DNA of 64,000 nucleotides from UBA2966 sp965242505 (lineage in GTDB: Bacteria > Pseudomonadota > Alphaproteobacteria > UBA2966). Below the pieces are notes generated by a model, which was not told where the DNA came from, searched no databases, and saw only the letters and a list, made by a program, of their open reading frames with translations. The first letter of the stretch is position 1; every line of letters starts with the position of its first letter. This document shows, one piece after another, positions 17,266-27,852 of this stretch. Both the position numbers and the translations under genes were made by a program. Where the stretch lies: NCBI GenBank assembly GCA_965242505.1, contig OZ251449.1, positions 1,550,001 through 1,614,000 of the forward strand. Reading direction: 5' to 3'.

Positions 17266-18411
17266 ATGACGAGCCTGGAGACGTTCACCACGAACGGGCG
17301 CGAGATTCCGATCGTCGCGATGAAAGGCCCGCCGCGGGCATGCGGCATCCAGTACGGCCGCGCCGTGGCCGATCTCATTCACGGATCGCTCGAGGCCTAT
17401 CTCGAGTCCTTCCGCATCCTCCACGGTCTGGAGCGGGACGCCGTTTTCGAGCTGGCGCGAAGGTTCGAGCCGGCCATCGCGGAGTTCGACCCCGCCACGA
17501 TGGAAGAGATCGAGGGCATCGCCGAAGGCGCCGAAACGCCCCTCGAAGCGATCCTGGCCATCAACGCGCGAAGCGAGCTCGTCCATGGCCTCGAGGCGCG
17601 GCTCGACGACGGCTGCACCTCGTTCATCGCGTTCGGCGGCATGACGGCCGACGGGCGCGCCTACATGGGCCAGAACTGGGACTGGAACCCGGCCATGAAA
17701 CCCAACGCCGTCGTGCTCGACGTCCAGCGCGAAGGCGACCCCCGCATCCTGACCCTTACCGAGGCCGGCCTCGTGGGCAAGCACGGCCTCAACGAGGAAG
17801 GGATCGGCCTGTGCAACAACTTCATGCTGTCGGACAGGCGGCGTTTCGGGATGCCGGTCCACGTCATCCGCCGCAAGGCCCTCGCCGCCCGGATTCCGGG
17901 CGACGCCATCGGCGCCGTCCTCAACGCCGAACGCGCGCTCGCCGCCAACTACATGATAGGCCACGCCGACGGCGCCGGCGTGGCGCTGGAAGCGTGGCCC
18001 GGCGGGCTCGACGTCGTCCACGCCAGGGACGGCCTGCTCACCCACGCCAACCATTTCCAGATCGCGCGGACCGACCGCGAGGACATCGGCCGCAACATCT
18101 TCCCCGACACCCTTCTGCGCGACGTCCGGCTCCACGATCTCCTGAGCGCGCAGCGCGGCCGCGTCGACCCCGGCGTCCTGGCGCGCGCCATGAGCGATCA
18201 CTTCAACCACCCGGACTCCATCTGCCGGCACCCCAATCCGAACGCCCGGGAAGGCCGGGGCATCGAGACGCTGGGCTGCCTGATCCTGGACCTGACGGAA
18301 CGGGTCCTGCACTTCTGCTCCGGTCCGCCGTGCGAGGGGGATTTCGCGGCCATCCATATGGACCGCAAGCCGGGACGGATCGCCGTGGCGAACTACCGCG
18401 AGGCGGCGTAG
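17266..18411 (+). CDS. C45 family autoproteolytic acyltransferase/hydrolase
   Basis: A 381-residue Ntn-hydrolase of the isopenicillin-N acyltransferase-like (C45) family. The likely autocatalytic cysteine is in LDDGCTSFIAFG: cleavage before this Cys would make it the N-terminal nucleophile. Family features RACGIQYGRA at the start, YMGQNWDWNP, and GLNEEGIGLCNNFM follow in order. Members release or transfer acyl groups from peptides or amides; the substrate here is unknown. It starts at ATG 17266, 73 bases after metK, and could share its transcript. No signal peptide is seen. Confidence 0.88.
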   Translation: MTSLETFTTNGREIPIVAMKGPPRACGIQYGRAVADLIHGSLEAYLESFRILHGLERDAVFELARRFEPAIAEFDPATMEEIEGIAEGAETPLEAILAINARSELVHGLEARLDDGCTSFIAFGGMTADGRAYMGQNWDWNPAMKPNAVVLDVQREGDPRILTLTEAGLVGKHGLNEEGIGLCNNFMLSDRRRFGMPVHVIRRKALAARIPGDAIGAVLNAERALAANYMIGHADGAGVALEAWPGGLDVVHARDGLLTHANHFQIARTDREDIGRNIFPDTLLRDVRLHDLLSAQRGRVDPGVLARAMSDHFNHPDSICRHPNPNAREGRGIETLGCLILDLTERVLHFCSGPPCEGDFAAIHMDRKPGRIAVANYREAA

Positions 18412-18645
18412 CCGAGGCGGCCGAAGGCGGGCGAACCGAGGGTCGGACGACCGGAAATCGCGTCGGACGTGACGACCCCGACACAACGGAGCCTCGAATC
18501 ACGTCTTCCGGCAACAGGACTTATCGTTTTTATCTTGGAAAGTATCCGGGAATGATCTCCTCACGACGTTCTCAAGACGCCCTACCGACGCCGGCGGATC
18601 GTCCCGAATGACGGATGCGTTCCTGGCAACCGCCTTCCGTAGTGA

Positions 18646-18864
18646 ACCTACCGCGGTCCACCCCCCTCCCGACCTCCCCCCTGTCAGGGGGGAGGAGTGT
18701 AGGTGGTCAGGGGGGAGGAGTACGGATGGTCAGGGGGAGGAGCGTCAACGGCCCCTCCGTCCCCCCTCTTCTCCCTCTCCCTTGCAGGGGGAGGGTCGGG
18801 GTGGGGGTCGCGCCTGGGAAAGGAGCGCGAACGGACCCTGCGGCGCGCCCCGTCGCCGGAGGGG
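18646..18864 (-). repeat. Composite GC-rich repeat element, locus 5 (inverted)
   Basis: B (18659-18700) followed by two extra GGTCAGGGGGGAGGAG-type half units (to 18738), A (about 18768-18811) and L (18812-18863), whose edge touches the stop codon of the acyl-CoA synthetase gene at 18865. It fills the gap between two convergent genes and may act as a two-way terminator. I see no gene in 18412-18645, though it holds a small AT-rich patch at 18518-18545. Confidence 0.85.
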
Positions 18865-20331
18865 CTACGTTCTCCGCGAGGCGAGGAAACGCTCGTAACG
18901 GCCGATGCCCGCCAGGGCGCGCGCCGCTTCCGGAATCTCGTCGAACACGGGAACCCCCAGCGCCAGGGCCCGGGCCCGGCCGGCGCGTTTCCGCCCGTCC
19001 GCCTCGACGGAGCCGTCGGAGCGCAGCACGAGCGCGAAATGAACGCGCGCCTCCATCCGGGCCCGGACGTCCAGGGCGTTCTGGACGAGGCTCTCGAGGA
19101 TGTCGAAACGCCGGTCCGCCGAACCGACGAACGACGCGATGTTGAGGTGCATCACCAGCGCATCCGACTCGCCCGAGGCGTACACCGCTTCCAGGATCTT
19201 CTCCACGATCCCCGCCCCTTCGACCCGGAGCGTCGAGCGCGGCGTGTCGATCGGGTTGCCGATGCTCGTCCCCGGCGGCAGGTCGAGCGCGTCCAGCGGC
19301 TTCAGCGTCTCTTCCGAGAACGCAGGGACCGAGAGTCCCGCCGAGGAGAAAATATCGGCGCCCATGACGCTGATTCCGCCGCCGTTGCCGAACAGGGCGA
19401 CGTTCTCCGTGGGCCGCGCCGGGCGCGGCGTCAGCATCTGGAACGCCAGCAGCACGTCCAGGAACTCGTCGAGGGTCTCCGCGTGCGCGAGGCCCAGTTG
19501 GCGGACCGCCGCTCGCCAGATGCGCTCGTCGCTGGCCATGGCGCCCGTGTGGGAGACCGCCGCGCGCTGCCCCTCGCCGCTGCGCCCCCCGCGCAACAGG
19601 ACGACCGGCTTGGCCCCGGCGGCGGCGCGGAGGATGTCGAAGAAGCGGCGGCCGTCCTTGACGTCCTCCAGATACAGCCCCACGACCCCGGTATCGGGGT
19701 CGGCGAGGTAGAACTCCAGAAGATCGTTGGGACCGACGTCCGCGCTGTTGCCGACGCTGACGAGGCTGCTGAAGCGCACGCCGCGTTCGCTCCCGCGGCG
19801 GATCATGTTCGTGCCGAGCCCGCCGCTCTGGGTGACGACGCCGACGGGTCCCGGTTCCGGCGAGACGCCCCCGATCCACGTGAGGCGGCCCTTGGGGCAA
19901 TAGACCCCGATACAGTTCGGTCCGACCAGCCGCGCGCCCCCGGCGCGGGCCGCCGCAACGATGTCCTCCTCGAGCTCCTTGCCGGCGACGGTCTCGCCGA
20001 AGCCGCTGGACGACACCTGCGCGAACCGCACCTTGCCCCCGGCGCCGGCGAGGAGCCCGGGAACCGACGCCGCCGCGACCGAGACGTAGGCGTAGTCCAC
20101 GGTCTCCGGCAGGTCGGCGAAGGCGCGGTAGGCGCGCAGTCCCTCCACCTCCTCCGCCGACGGATGAATCGGATAGATGCCGCCCCCGAAGCCGAAGTTC
20201 CGGACGTGATTGATGATCTCGTTGCCGAGCGTCACGCCCGAAGCCGAGGCCCCGGCCACCGCGATGGCGCGGGGTTCGACGAGCGGCCGGAACGTCTCCG
20301 GCGCATTCGGATCGGGCGGCGCGGCGCTCAT
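18865..20331 (-). CDS. NDP-forming acyl-CoA synthetase, alpha part only
   Basis: A 488-residue protein with the CoA-binding Rossmann domain (PRAIAVAGASASGVTLGNEI), a succinyl-CoA-ligase-like domain with GPNCIGVYCPKG and GVVTQSGGLGTNM, and the phospho-histidine site AAVSHTGAMA. Full-length acetate/acyl-CoA synthetases of this type also carry an ATP-grasp beta domain of about 230 residues; it is absent here and from the neighbours. It lies 10 bases after otsA, so it is cotranscribed with the trehalose genes. The beta partner may be elsewhere, or the protein may have another role. Confidence 0.86.
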   Translation of the reverse strand: MSAAPPDPNAPETFRPLVEPRAIAVAGASASGVTLGNEIINHVRNFGFGGGIYPIHPSAEEVEGLRAYRAFADLPETVDYAYVSVAAASVPGLLAGAGGKVRFAQVSSSGFGETVAGKELEEDIVAAARAGGARLVGPNCIGVYCPKGRLTWIGGVSPEPGPVGVVTQSGGLGTNMIRRGSERGVRFSSLVSVGNSADVGPNDLLEFYLADPDTGVVGLYLEDVKDGRRFFDILRAAAGAKPVVLLRGGRSGEGQRAAVSHTGAMASDERIWRAAVRQLGLAHAETLDEFLDVLLAFQMLTPRPARPTENVALFGNGGGISVMGADIFSSAGLSVPAFSEETLKPLDALDLPPGTSIGNPIDTPRSTLRVEGAGIVEKILEAVYASGESDALVMHLNIASFVGSADRRFDILESLVQNALDVRARMEARVHFALVLRSDGSVEADGRKRAGRARALALGVPVFDEIPEAARALAGIGRYERFLASRRT

Positions 20332-20341
20332 GCCGGGGCGT

Positions 20342-21729
<1,388 letters not shown>

Positions 21730-21733
<4 letters not shown>

Positions 21734-23523
21734 AGCACCTCTTCCCAGCTCCGGCTCAACCGGATCGCGGAATTGATCTGACCCACCAGGGAGTAGGTCT
21801 GCGGGAAGTTGCCCCACAGCTCGCCGGTCTCGACGTCGAGGTCCTCGGACAACAGGCCGAGGTGATTGCCGTGCGACAGAACGTCCTCGTAGATCTCGCG
21901 CGCCTCCTCGTTCCGTCCCGACGCGGCCAGGCACTCAACATACCAGAACGTGCAGATGATGAACGAGTTCACCGGCTCGCCGAAATCGTCCGACGCGGCG
22001 TACCGCATCAGATGGTTCCCCCGGCGAAGCTCTCGCTCGACGGTTTTCAGGGTCCGGCGAAAACGCCGGTCGTTGGGGTCGATGAACCCGACTTCCGGCA
22101 TCAGCAGCAGACTGGCGTCGACCTCGCCGCCGCCGAACGAGGCGACGAAGGTCCCGAGGCGCGGATTCCAGGCCCGCTCGAGAATCGTCTCGCGAATCTC
22201 CGTGGCCTTCCGCCGCCAGTAGCGGCAACGCCGCCCGAGGCCCAGGTGACGGGCGACCTTGGCCAGGCGATCGCAGGCGGCCCAGCACATCAGGCTGGAA
22301 GACGTATGGACCGTCGTCCGGTTGCGCAGTTCCCACATCCCGGCATCCGGTTTCGCGGCGAGCCTGACCGCCTGTCTGCCCACGCCCTCGAGGCGCGCGA
22401 AGGTCTTTTCGTCTCCGGGCCGCAGGAAACGCGAATCGAAGAACGCCTGGGTGGTCGCGAGGACGATGGCGCCGTACGCGTCGTGCTGGCGCTGTTCGAA
22501 CGCCTGATTGCCGACGCGGACCGGCCCCATCCCCCGGTATCCGGCGATTCCATCGACGGTGCGTTCATGCAACCGCCGCTCCAGCGCGATCCCGTACACG
22601 GGCTGGATGTCGCGGCCGTTCGCCGCGGCGACGACGTTGGTCAGAAAGCGCACGTAGTTTTCCAGGATCGGAACCGCTCCCAGCCGATTGAGGGCGCGAA
22701 CGACGAAATACGCGTCGCGCAGCCAGCAGTACCGGTAGTCCCAGTTCCGTCCGCTGTCCGGGTACTCCGGAATGGAAGTGGTGAGGGCGGCCACGATGGC
22801 GCCGGTCTCCTCGAAGCTGCACAGCTTGAGCGTTATCGCGGACCGGATCACGGCGTCCTGCCAATCGAGCGGGATGGCGAGCCGCCTGATCCACTCGCGC
22901 CAGTAGTCCCGGGTCCGTTCCAGAAACCTCGAGAAGACCGCGGCCGGGCCCTCCGACAGCGTCTCGTCGGGGCCCAGGACCAGGGTCACCGGCTCCTCGA
23001 GGAAGAACGGCGTCTCGTCGAGCACGTAGGCCGGGGGCGCGTCGGTCGTAAGCCGCATCGTCGCGTTGGCGCCGACGTAGCGGACGTGGTTGCTGCCGTG
23101 GGTGACGTCGGGCGCGTTGGCGCCGTAGCCGGAACTCGGCCGCAGTCTGATCCTGATTCGCGGCGCGCCGGCGATCGGCCGGACCCCGCGGACCAGCATC
23201 AGCGGCCGGAAGACGCGGCCGAACTGCTCGAAGCGGGGCGCGAAGTCCTCGATCTCCACGCCGCCGCCGTTCCTGTCGTAAAGGCGCGTGACCAGGACCG
23301 CCGTGTTGGTCAGATACTCCTGCTCCGAGCGGACGAAGTCGTCGATCTCGATTTCGTAGACGCCGGAGGCGCCGGGGCGTCGGCCTTCATCCCCCCGCAG
23401 CAGGTCGCAGAACACGGGGTCTCCGTCGAACCTCGGCAGGCAGCACCAGACCACCCGGGCCCGCGCGTCGATCAGCGCGGCGATCGCGCAGTTTCCGATG
23501 ACGCCGAGATCGAGGTTCGTCAT
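21730..23523 (-). CDS. Glycoside hydrolase family 15 protein
   Basis: A 597-residue glucoamylase-like enzyme. The N-terminal beta domain shows LGVIGNCAIAALIDARARVVWCCLPRFD, and the alpha/alpha barrel has NWDYRYCWLRDAYF and GELWGNFPQTYSLVGQINSA. Bacterial GH15 enzymes of this subgroup include trehalases and glucoamylases. Its place between otsB and otsA, with 4-bp overlaps on both sides, favours a role in trehalose or related glucan turnover. It starts at ATG 23523. No signal peptide is seen, so it acts in the cytosol. Confidence 0.93.
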
Positions 23524-24311
23524 GCCCGCGTCCCCGCGGCCGGGGTGGGCGCTCCGGCCGCGCCGGCGATCCGCGTCAGCCAGTCCAGCAGTTCCCCGAC
23601 CGTGTCGACCCGCGCCGCGGCCCGCGTGGCCGGGCCCTTCCCGGCGCGTCCGACGCGGATGCTCACGCCGTCCCGCGCGTTGACGGTGGCGAAACCGTCT
23701 TCGTCGGTGACGTCGTCGCCGCAGAATACCGGAGTCCGCCCCCTGAACGGCGCTTCGCGCATGAACGCCTCTATGGCGGTGCCCTTGGTGAAGGCGCGCG
23801 GCTTGACGTCGAAGGCGAACTTTCCCTCGACCACCTGCCAGTCCTCCGTCTCGCCCGCGAGAGCCGCGTTCACGGCGTCCCTGCAAGCCTCCGTCAACGA
23901 GGGGTTGAGGCGGCAGTGCAGGGCGACGGCGAACTTCTTGTCTTCGACGAAGACGCCTCGATGCCGGGCGGCGAACTCCCGCAGCGCCGCGCGGACGTCC
24001 CGCAGACAATGAGGGGACAGGGCCGGACGGACGATCGCGCCGTCCGCGGCGCGGCGTTCGACTCCGTGCAACCCGGCGACGGCCGGAACGGCGGCGCCGA
24101 GAAAACCGTCGATCTGCGCGATCGGCCGGCCCGTCACGATCGCGACGGCGTTTCCCAGCGCCTCGCGCAACGCGGCCAGAAGCGGAGGCAGGTTCTCCGG
24201 CACGTCGATGGACTCCGGCGTCGGCGCGATGTCGACGATGCTGCCGTCGAAATCGAGGAACAACGCCCAGTCCAGGCGCGGTTCGGGCAGGTCCATGGAG
24301 CGCGCCGTCAC
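23520..24311 (-). CDS. otsB: Trehalose-6-phosphate phosphatase
   Basis: Removes phosphate from trehalose-6-phosphate. The 263-residue HAD-family protein has the catalytic DFDGSIVDIAPTPE near residue 20, VAIVTGRPIAQI (motif II) and FCGDDVTDEDGF (motif IV). GTG 24311 is the start, giving a GTGA overlap with the pgi stop. The open frame continues for 400 codons inside pgi, but those residues are low-complexity and are not part of this protein. Confidence 0.95.
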   Translation of the reverse strand: MTARSMDLPEPRLDWALFLDFDGSIVDIAPTPESIDVPENLPPLLAALREALGNAVAIVTGRPIAQIDGFLGAAVPAVAGLHGVERRAADGAIVRPALSPHCLRDVRAALREFAARHRGVFVEDKKFAVALHCRLNPSLTEACRDAVNAALAGETEDWQVVEGKFAFDVKPRAFTKGTAIEAFMREAPFRGRTPVFCGDDVTDEDGFATVNARDGVSIRVGRAGKGPATRAAARVDTVGELLDWLTRIAGAAGAPTPAAGTRA

Positions 24312-25597
24312 CGCCCGCCCAGGAGCTCGCGCGTTCGGACCTTGCCGCGCTCGACGGCGGGCTGGTCGAAGGCGTCGACGCCCGACATCCGCGCCGCGAT
24401 CATCGTCTCCAGCATGAAGTGCATGAACAACGCGCCCATCGCCGCGGCGTCGACGCGGGCCAGCCGGAGGACCCGCGTGGGCCGGCCGCGCGCGATCAGG
24501 GCCTCCGTCGTGGCCGTCTGCTGCGCCGCGACGAGGTCGCCGACGGTCTTGCCCGCCAGGTAGGCCAGGGCCTTCTCGCCCGTCCGCCCCGCGGGGATCG
24601 CGGGTCCGGCGCCGCCGACGTCCGTCTGAACGATCGTGAACGTCTTGTCCCGCGGACCGTCGAGGTAGAGCTGTAGCTGACTGTGCTGGTCCGAGGGCCC
24701 CAGCGCGGGAACCGGGGTCGCGCCCGACCCGTCCTTGCCCAGGCTCTCGGCCCACAGCTGGCGGTGCCAGGCGGCGAACGGGTCGAGAGCGTCGGCGTAG
24801 GGCATGAGGACGCTCATGGCCGCGCCGCGATGCCGGGCCAGTCCCAGCGAGACCGCGGCCCCGAGCGCCGGAGCCGGAGGATCGGGGCGGGACGGTCCCG
24901 CGCCGAAGGCGCCGTCCAGAACCGCGGCCGCTCCGCTCCGTATGTCCACCGGGTCCAGGCCCGCGATCGCGGCCGGCAACAGGCCGACCACCGACAGGAC
25001 CGAGAACCGCCCGCCCACGCCGGGATCGTGATCCAGCGCCTCGTGGCCGCGCGCGGCGGCCAGGCGCCTCAGGACGTTGTCCGCCGGGTCGGTGACGACG
25101 ACGAAGCCGTCGGACGCGGCCTCGCCGAGCGCGGCCCGCGCCGCCTCGTGGCAGACCAGGTACTGCGAGACCGTTTCCGCCGTGGAGCCCGACTTCGAGA
25201 TCACCAGGAATCCGGTGCGCGCGAAGTCGGTCGCCTCGACCAGCGCCGCCAGGGACGCCGGGTCGAGGTTGTCGGCGAAACGGAGCTTCGGACCGTCCTT
25301 CGGGTTCAGCCGCGCGATCGCCCGGCCCCCGAGACTCGAGCCGCCGGCGCCCAGCACGACGACGCGCTCGAACCGGGACCGGATCTCCGCCGCGGCGGAG
25401 GCGATGCGGGGAACGTCGTCGCGGCGCGCGGGCAGCGCCAGGACGTCCGCAGCGCCGTCCACGGCGCCGCCGCGCAGGTCCCCGAGCGCGGCGGTCGCGC
25501 CGTCGAGCAGAGGCGCCAGCTCGTCTTCGGCGAGGCCGTGTTCTCCGATCGCCTCGGCGAGGCAACCGCGAACGTCCTGTTCGTAGGGCGCGGACAT
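24308..25597 (-). CDS. pgi: Glucose-6-phosphate isomerase
   Basis: Interconverts glucose-6-phosphate and fructose-6-phosphate. The 429-residue protein has VVVLGAGGSSLGGRAI, ISKSGSTAETVSQY (phosphate-binding loop) and the second family signature as GPSDQHSQLQLYLDGP. It is shorter than the 550-residue enterobacterial enzyme but near the compact form of other bacteria. I choose ATG 25597, with AAGGACG upstream; an in-frame start at 25663 adds 22 weak residues. As first gene of the operon it supplies glucose-6-phosphate to OtsA. Confidence 0.92.
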   Translation of the reverse strand: MSAPYEQDVRGCLAEAIGEHGLAEDELAPLLDGATAALGDLRGGAVDGAADVLALPARRDDVPRIASAAAEIRSRFERVVVLGAGGSSLGGRAIARLNPKDGPKLRFADNLDPASLAALVEATDFARTGFLVISKSGSTAETVSQYLVCHEAARAALGEAASDGFVVVTDPADNVLRRLAAARGHEALDHDPGVGGRFSVLSVVGLLPAAIAGLDPVDIRSGAAAVLDGAFGAGPSRPDPPAPALGAAVSLGLARHRGAAMSVLMPYADALDPFAAWHRQLWAESLGKDGSGATPVPALGPSDQHSQLQLYLDGPRDKTFTIVQTDVGGAGPAIPAGRTGEKALAYLAGKTVGDLVAAQQTATTEALIARGRPTRVLRLARVDAAAMGALFMHFMLETMIAARMSGVDAFDQPAVERGKVRTRELLGGR

Positions 25598-25698
25598 GCG
25601 GTGGACGTCCTTGCGAAAAAGTCGGGAAGACGGAAGATGGCGCGTCGGCCGAATATCCGTCAATCTACCCTCTCACGCGCATCACGGGGGCGAGCGCC

Positions 25699-26196
25699 AT
25701 GCGAACAGCGATTCTGGGAACGATTCTGGGAACGGTCGTCGGCGGCCTGATCGGCGCCGGTCTGGGCTTCGCGGCGGGCATCTTCGTCTATCCGTACGTC
25801 TTTCTCGCGGACGTCGTGGCGGCGGAGGAGGTGGCCGACGCGGAGTCGAGGGTGGTCGTGGCCAAGGGAACGTTCATTCACGCCAACCCGTCCGATCCCA
25901 TCCATTACGGCAAGGGGTCCGTGACGGTCTACAGGGACGCCGTGCATCTGGGAGCGGATTTCGAGGTCGGGCCGGGGCCGAAGTTTCACGTCTACCTGAC
26001 GCCCCGGGCGCCGGTCGCGCCCGGCGACGACGTCGCGGCCTCAATGTACGTCGACCTGGGGCGGTTGCGCGCGTTCAAGGGCAGCCAGGTGTTCCCAGTG
26101 CCCGTCGGCGTCGACCCCGCCGACTATCGAAGCGTCGTCATCTGGTGCGAGCGCTTCGGGGTGCTGATCTCTCCCGCCACCCTGGAGTTTCCGTAG
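25699..26196 (+). CDS. DM13-domain protein with N-terminal membrane anchor
   Basis: A 165-residue protein. An N-terminal hydrophobic, glycine-rich segment (ILGTILGTVVGGLIGAGLGF...) anchors it in the membrane. The rest matches a DM13 domain: GTFIHANPSDPIHYGKGSV, GPGPKFHVYLTPRAP, and VVIWCERFGVLISPATL with the conserved WC. DM13 domains are thought to take part in electron transfer or redox sensing. It is transcribed away from pgi, with about 100 bases between the two starts for both promoters. Confidence 0.88.
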   Translation: MRTAILGTILGTVVGGLIGAGLGFAAGIFVYPYVFLADVVAAEEVADAESRVVVAKGTFIHANPSDPIHYGKGSVTVYRDAVHLGADFEVGPGPKFHVYLTPRAPVAPGDDVAASMYVDLGRLRAFKGSQVFPVPVGVDPADYRSVVIWCERFGVLISPATLEFP

Positions 26197-26244
26197 GCGC
26201 CGCCCGTTCCCGAAGCGCGGCGCGGCGGCGTTCGCGCGCCTCCC

Positions 26245-26845
26245 CTGACGCCGCGACCCCCACCCCGACCCTCCCCCTGCAAGGGGGAGGGAGAAATAAA
26301 AGCGAAGGGAGAGAGCCATTGACGCTCCATCCCCCCTGGCCATTCAAACTCCTCCCCCCTGAACAGGGGGAGCCTCATTTACACTCCTCCCCCCTGGCAG
26401 GGGGGAGGTCGGGAGGGGGGTTGACCGCGGTCGGCGGCCCGGCGCGGATCATGCCCGACGGGGTGCGGATCGCGCGGGCCGCTCTTCGCGCTCCTCCCGC
26501 CGCCGCGACCCCCACCCCGACCCTCCCCCTGCAAGGGGGAGGGAGAAATAAAAGCGAAGGGAGAGAGCCATCCACGCTCCTCCCCCCCTGGCCATTCAAA
26601 CTCCTCCCCCCTGGCAGGGGGGAGGTCGGGAGGGGGGTTGACCGCGGTCGACGATCCGGCGCGGATCATGCCCGACGGGGTGCGGATCGCGCGGGCCGCT
26701 CTTCGCGCTCCTCCCGCCGCCGCGACCCCCACCCCGACCCTCCCCCTGCAAGGGGGAGGGAGAAATAAAAGCGAAGGGAGAGAGCCATCCACGCTCCTCC
26801 CCCCCTGGCCATTCAAACTCCTCCCCCATAACAGGGGGGTGGAGC
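26245..26845 (+). repeat. Composite GC-rich repeat element, locus 6 (three tandem copies)
   Basis: Three copies in direct tandem: 26245-26420 (partial), 26421-26637 and 26638-26845. The last two are nearly identical, with a 217-bp period marked by TTGACCGCGGTCG at 26421 and 26638. Each copy holds an L-like part, A with hairpin, AAATAAAAGCGAAGGGAG, and B with extra half units. It fills the gap between two convergent genes; I see no gene in 26197-26888. Confidence 0.88.
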
Positions 26846-26888
26846 ATGAACGGGCCCTGCGGCGGGTCCGCGAACGCGGCACCGGTTC

Positions 26889-27269
26889 TCAGTCCCGCAG
26901 CCGCTGCACGTCCCAACGCTCGCCGCTGCGATTCCAATACAATACGTACCTGTTCCAGCACTCCAGCGCATACTGGACACGTTCGTCGCCCGTTCTCACC
27001 TCGATTTCCGGATAGTATCGGCCTGCATCGGAACAGGGCAGAACTTCATTGTCTCCAGGTCCTATCGTGAGTGTTTTCCATCCTCGCCCTCCCGATCGGT
27101 AACGGTAACGCAACATATTGTCTGAGTTGTTTATTATTTGAATGTTTCCCGATCCGGAGACTCGAATCCCGACGCTCGGGACGTCCGAACGCCCAGACAT
27201 CGGAAGAAGCAGGATCGCCGCGCACCAGATCATGGAGATCATGGAAAGGATTTTCATCCTTGCGATCAT
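26889..27269 (-). CDS. Small exported protein of unknown function
   Basis: A 126-residue protein not recognised. ATG 27269 overlaps the stop of the upstream gene (ATGA), giving MIARMKILSMISMIWCAAILLLPMSG, a plausible signal peptide; MKIL at 27257 is the alternative. The mature part has SGNIQIINNSDNMLRYRYRSGGRGW, then a pair of cysteines (LPCSDAGRYY and ALECWNRYVLYWN) that may form a disulfide. Local GC is clearly lower than in the core genes around it. It ends the cassette that begins with the Slam lipoprotein. Confidence 0.65.
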   Translation of the reverse strand: MIARMKILSMISMIWCAAILLLPMSGRSDVPSVGIRVSGSGNIQIINNSDNMLRYRYRSGGRGWKTLTIGPGDNEVLPCSDAGRYYPEIEVRTGDERVQYALECWNRYVLYWNRSGERWDVQRLRD

Positions 27270-27838
27270 GCGTCGTTCTCGTCCGTCGTTTTTTCCTCCC
27301 TGACTCGATCCGACCGACACCTCCGCGATCTGACTTGACCAAGAAGATATCCCGCGATCGTTCCGAAAAGCCCGAAAGCCGGCGCGGCGTTCTCGGCTCT
27401 GAATCCAGCCGCGATCAGGTACAAAGCCCCCACGATCAGAACCGTGACGATTCCGATACGTTCTATCGCATCGGAATTTTCGCGAACATGATTTCTGAAA
27501 CCGACCATTATCGTGATTATGAAAATTATCGCGAATATCAGAAAAGATATCGCAAGGATTATCTCCCGATCACTTGCGGGATTTCCGACACCCGCATCCT
27601 CTCTCGAAACCGACGCGGGTATCGGTGGATTAGCGTCGGAGGTGGAGGTGGTGGTGGAATCTTTGCCGGAGGAATTTCCACCGGAGGAGGCGGCGGGCGG
27701 CGTCTCGTGAGAAGCGGCGAAGGACGGGTCCGCCGGGAGGAGCGACGCCGCCGCGACCGCGGCGAGCAGCAGGACGGCGAAGGCGGCGGCCGTGCGGAAC
27801 GCGCCGGTTCGCAACCCCTCGCCAAGGGAACGGAGCAT
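27266..27838 (-). CDS. Membrane protein of unknown function in Slam cassette
   Basis: A 190-residue protein starting at ATG 27838. It has an N-terminal hydrophobic signal or anchor (TAAAFAVLLLAAVAAASLLP), a Ser/Thr-rich linker, then three likely membrane segments: LAISFLIFAIIFIITIMVGF, IGIVTVLIVGALYLIAAGF and AFGLFGTIAGYLLGQ. The C-terminus is charged. One 60-base stretch within it (27481-27540) has only about 37 percent GC, far from the roughly 70 percent of core genes, which suggests transfer. It lies 14 bases after the Slam gene and is probably cotranscribed. Confidence 0.7.
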   Translation of the reverse strand: MLRSLGEGLRTGAFRTAAAFAVLLLAAVAAASLLPADPSFAASHETPPAASSGGNSSGKDSTTTSTSDANPPIPASVSREDAGVGNPASDREIILAISFLIFAIIFIITIMVGFRNHVRENSDAIERIGIVTVLIVGALYLIAAGFRAENAAPAFGLFGTIAGYLLGQVRSRRCRSDRVREEKTTDENDA

Positions 27839-27852
27839 CGGGCCGCCGCCGT

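Noticed and set aside
23520..25565. One 681-residue protein joining an Arg-rich stretch to OtsB
   Set aside because: The first 400 codons are an out-of-frame reading of pgi. The GTG at 24311 with a GTGA overlap gives a normal-length OtsB.
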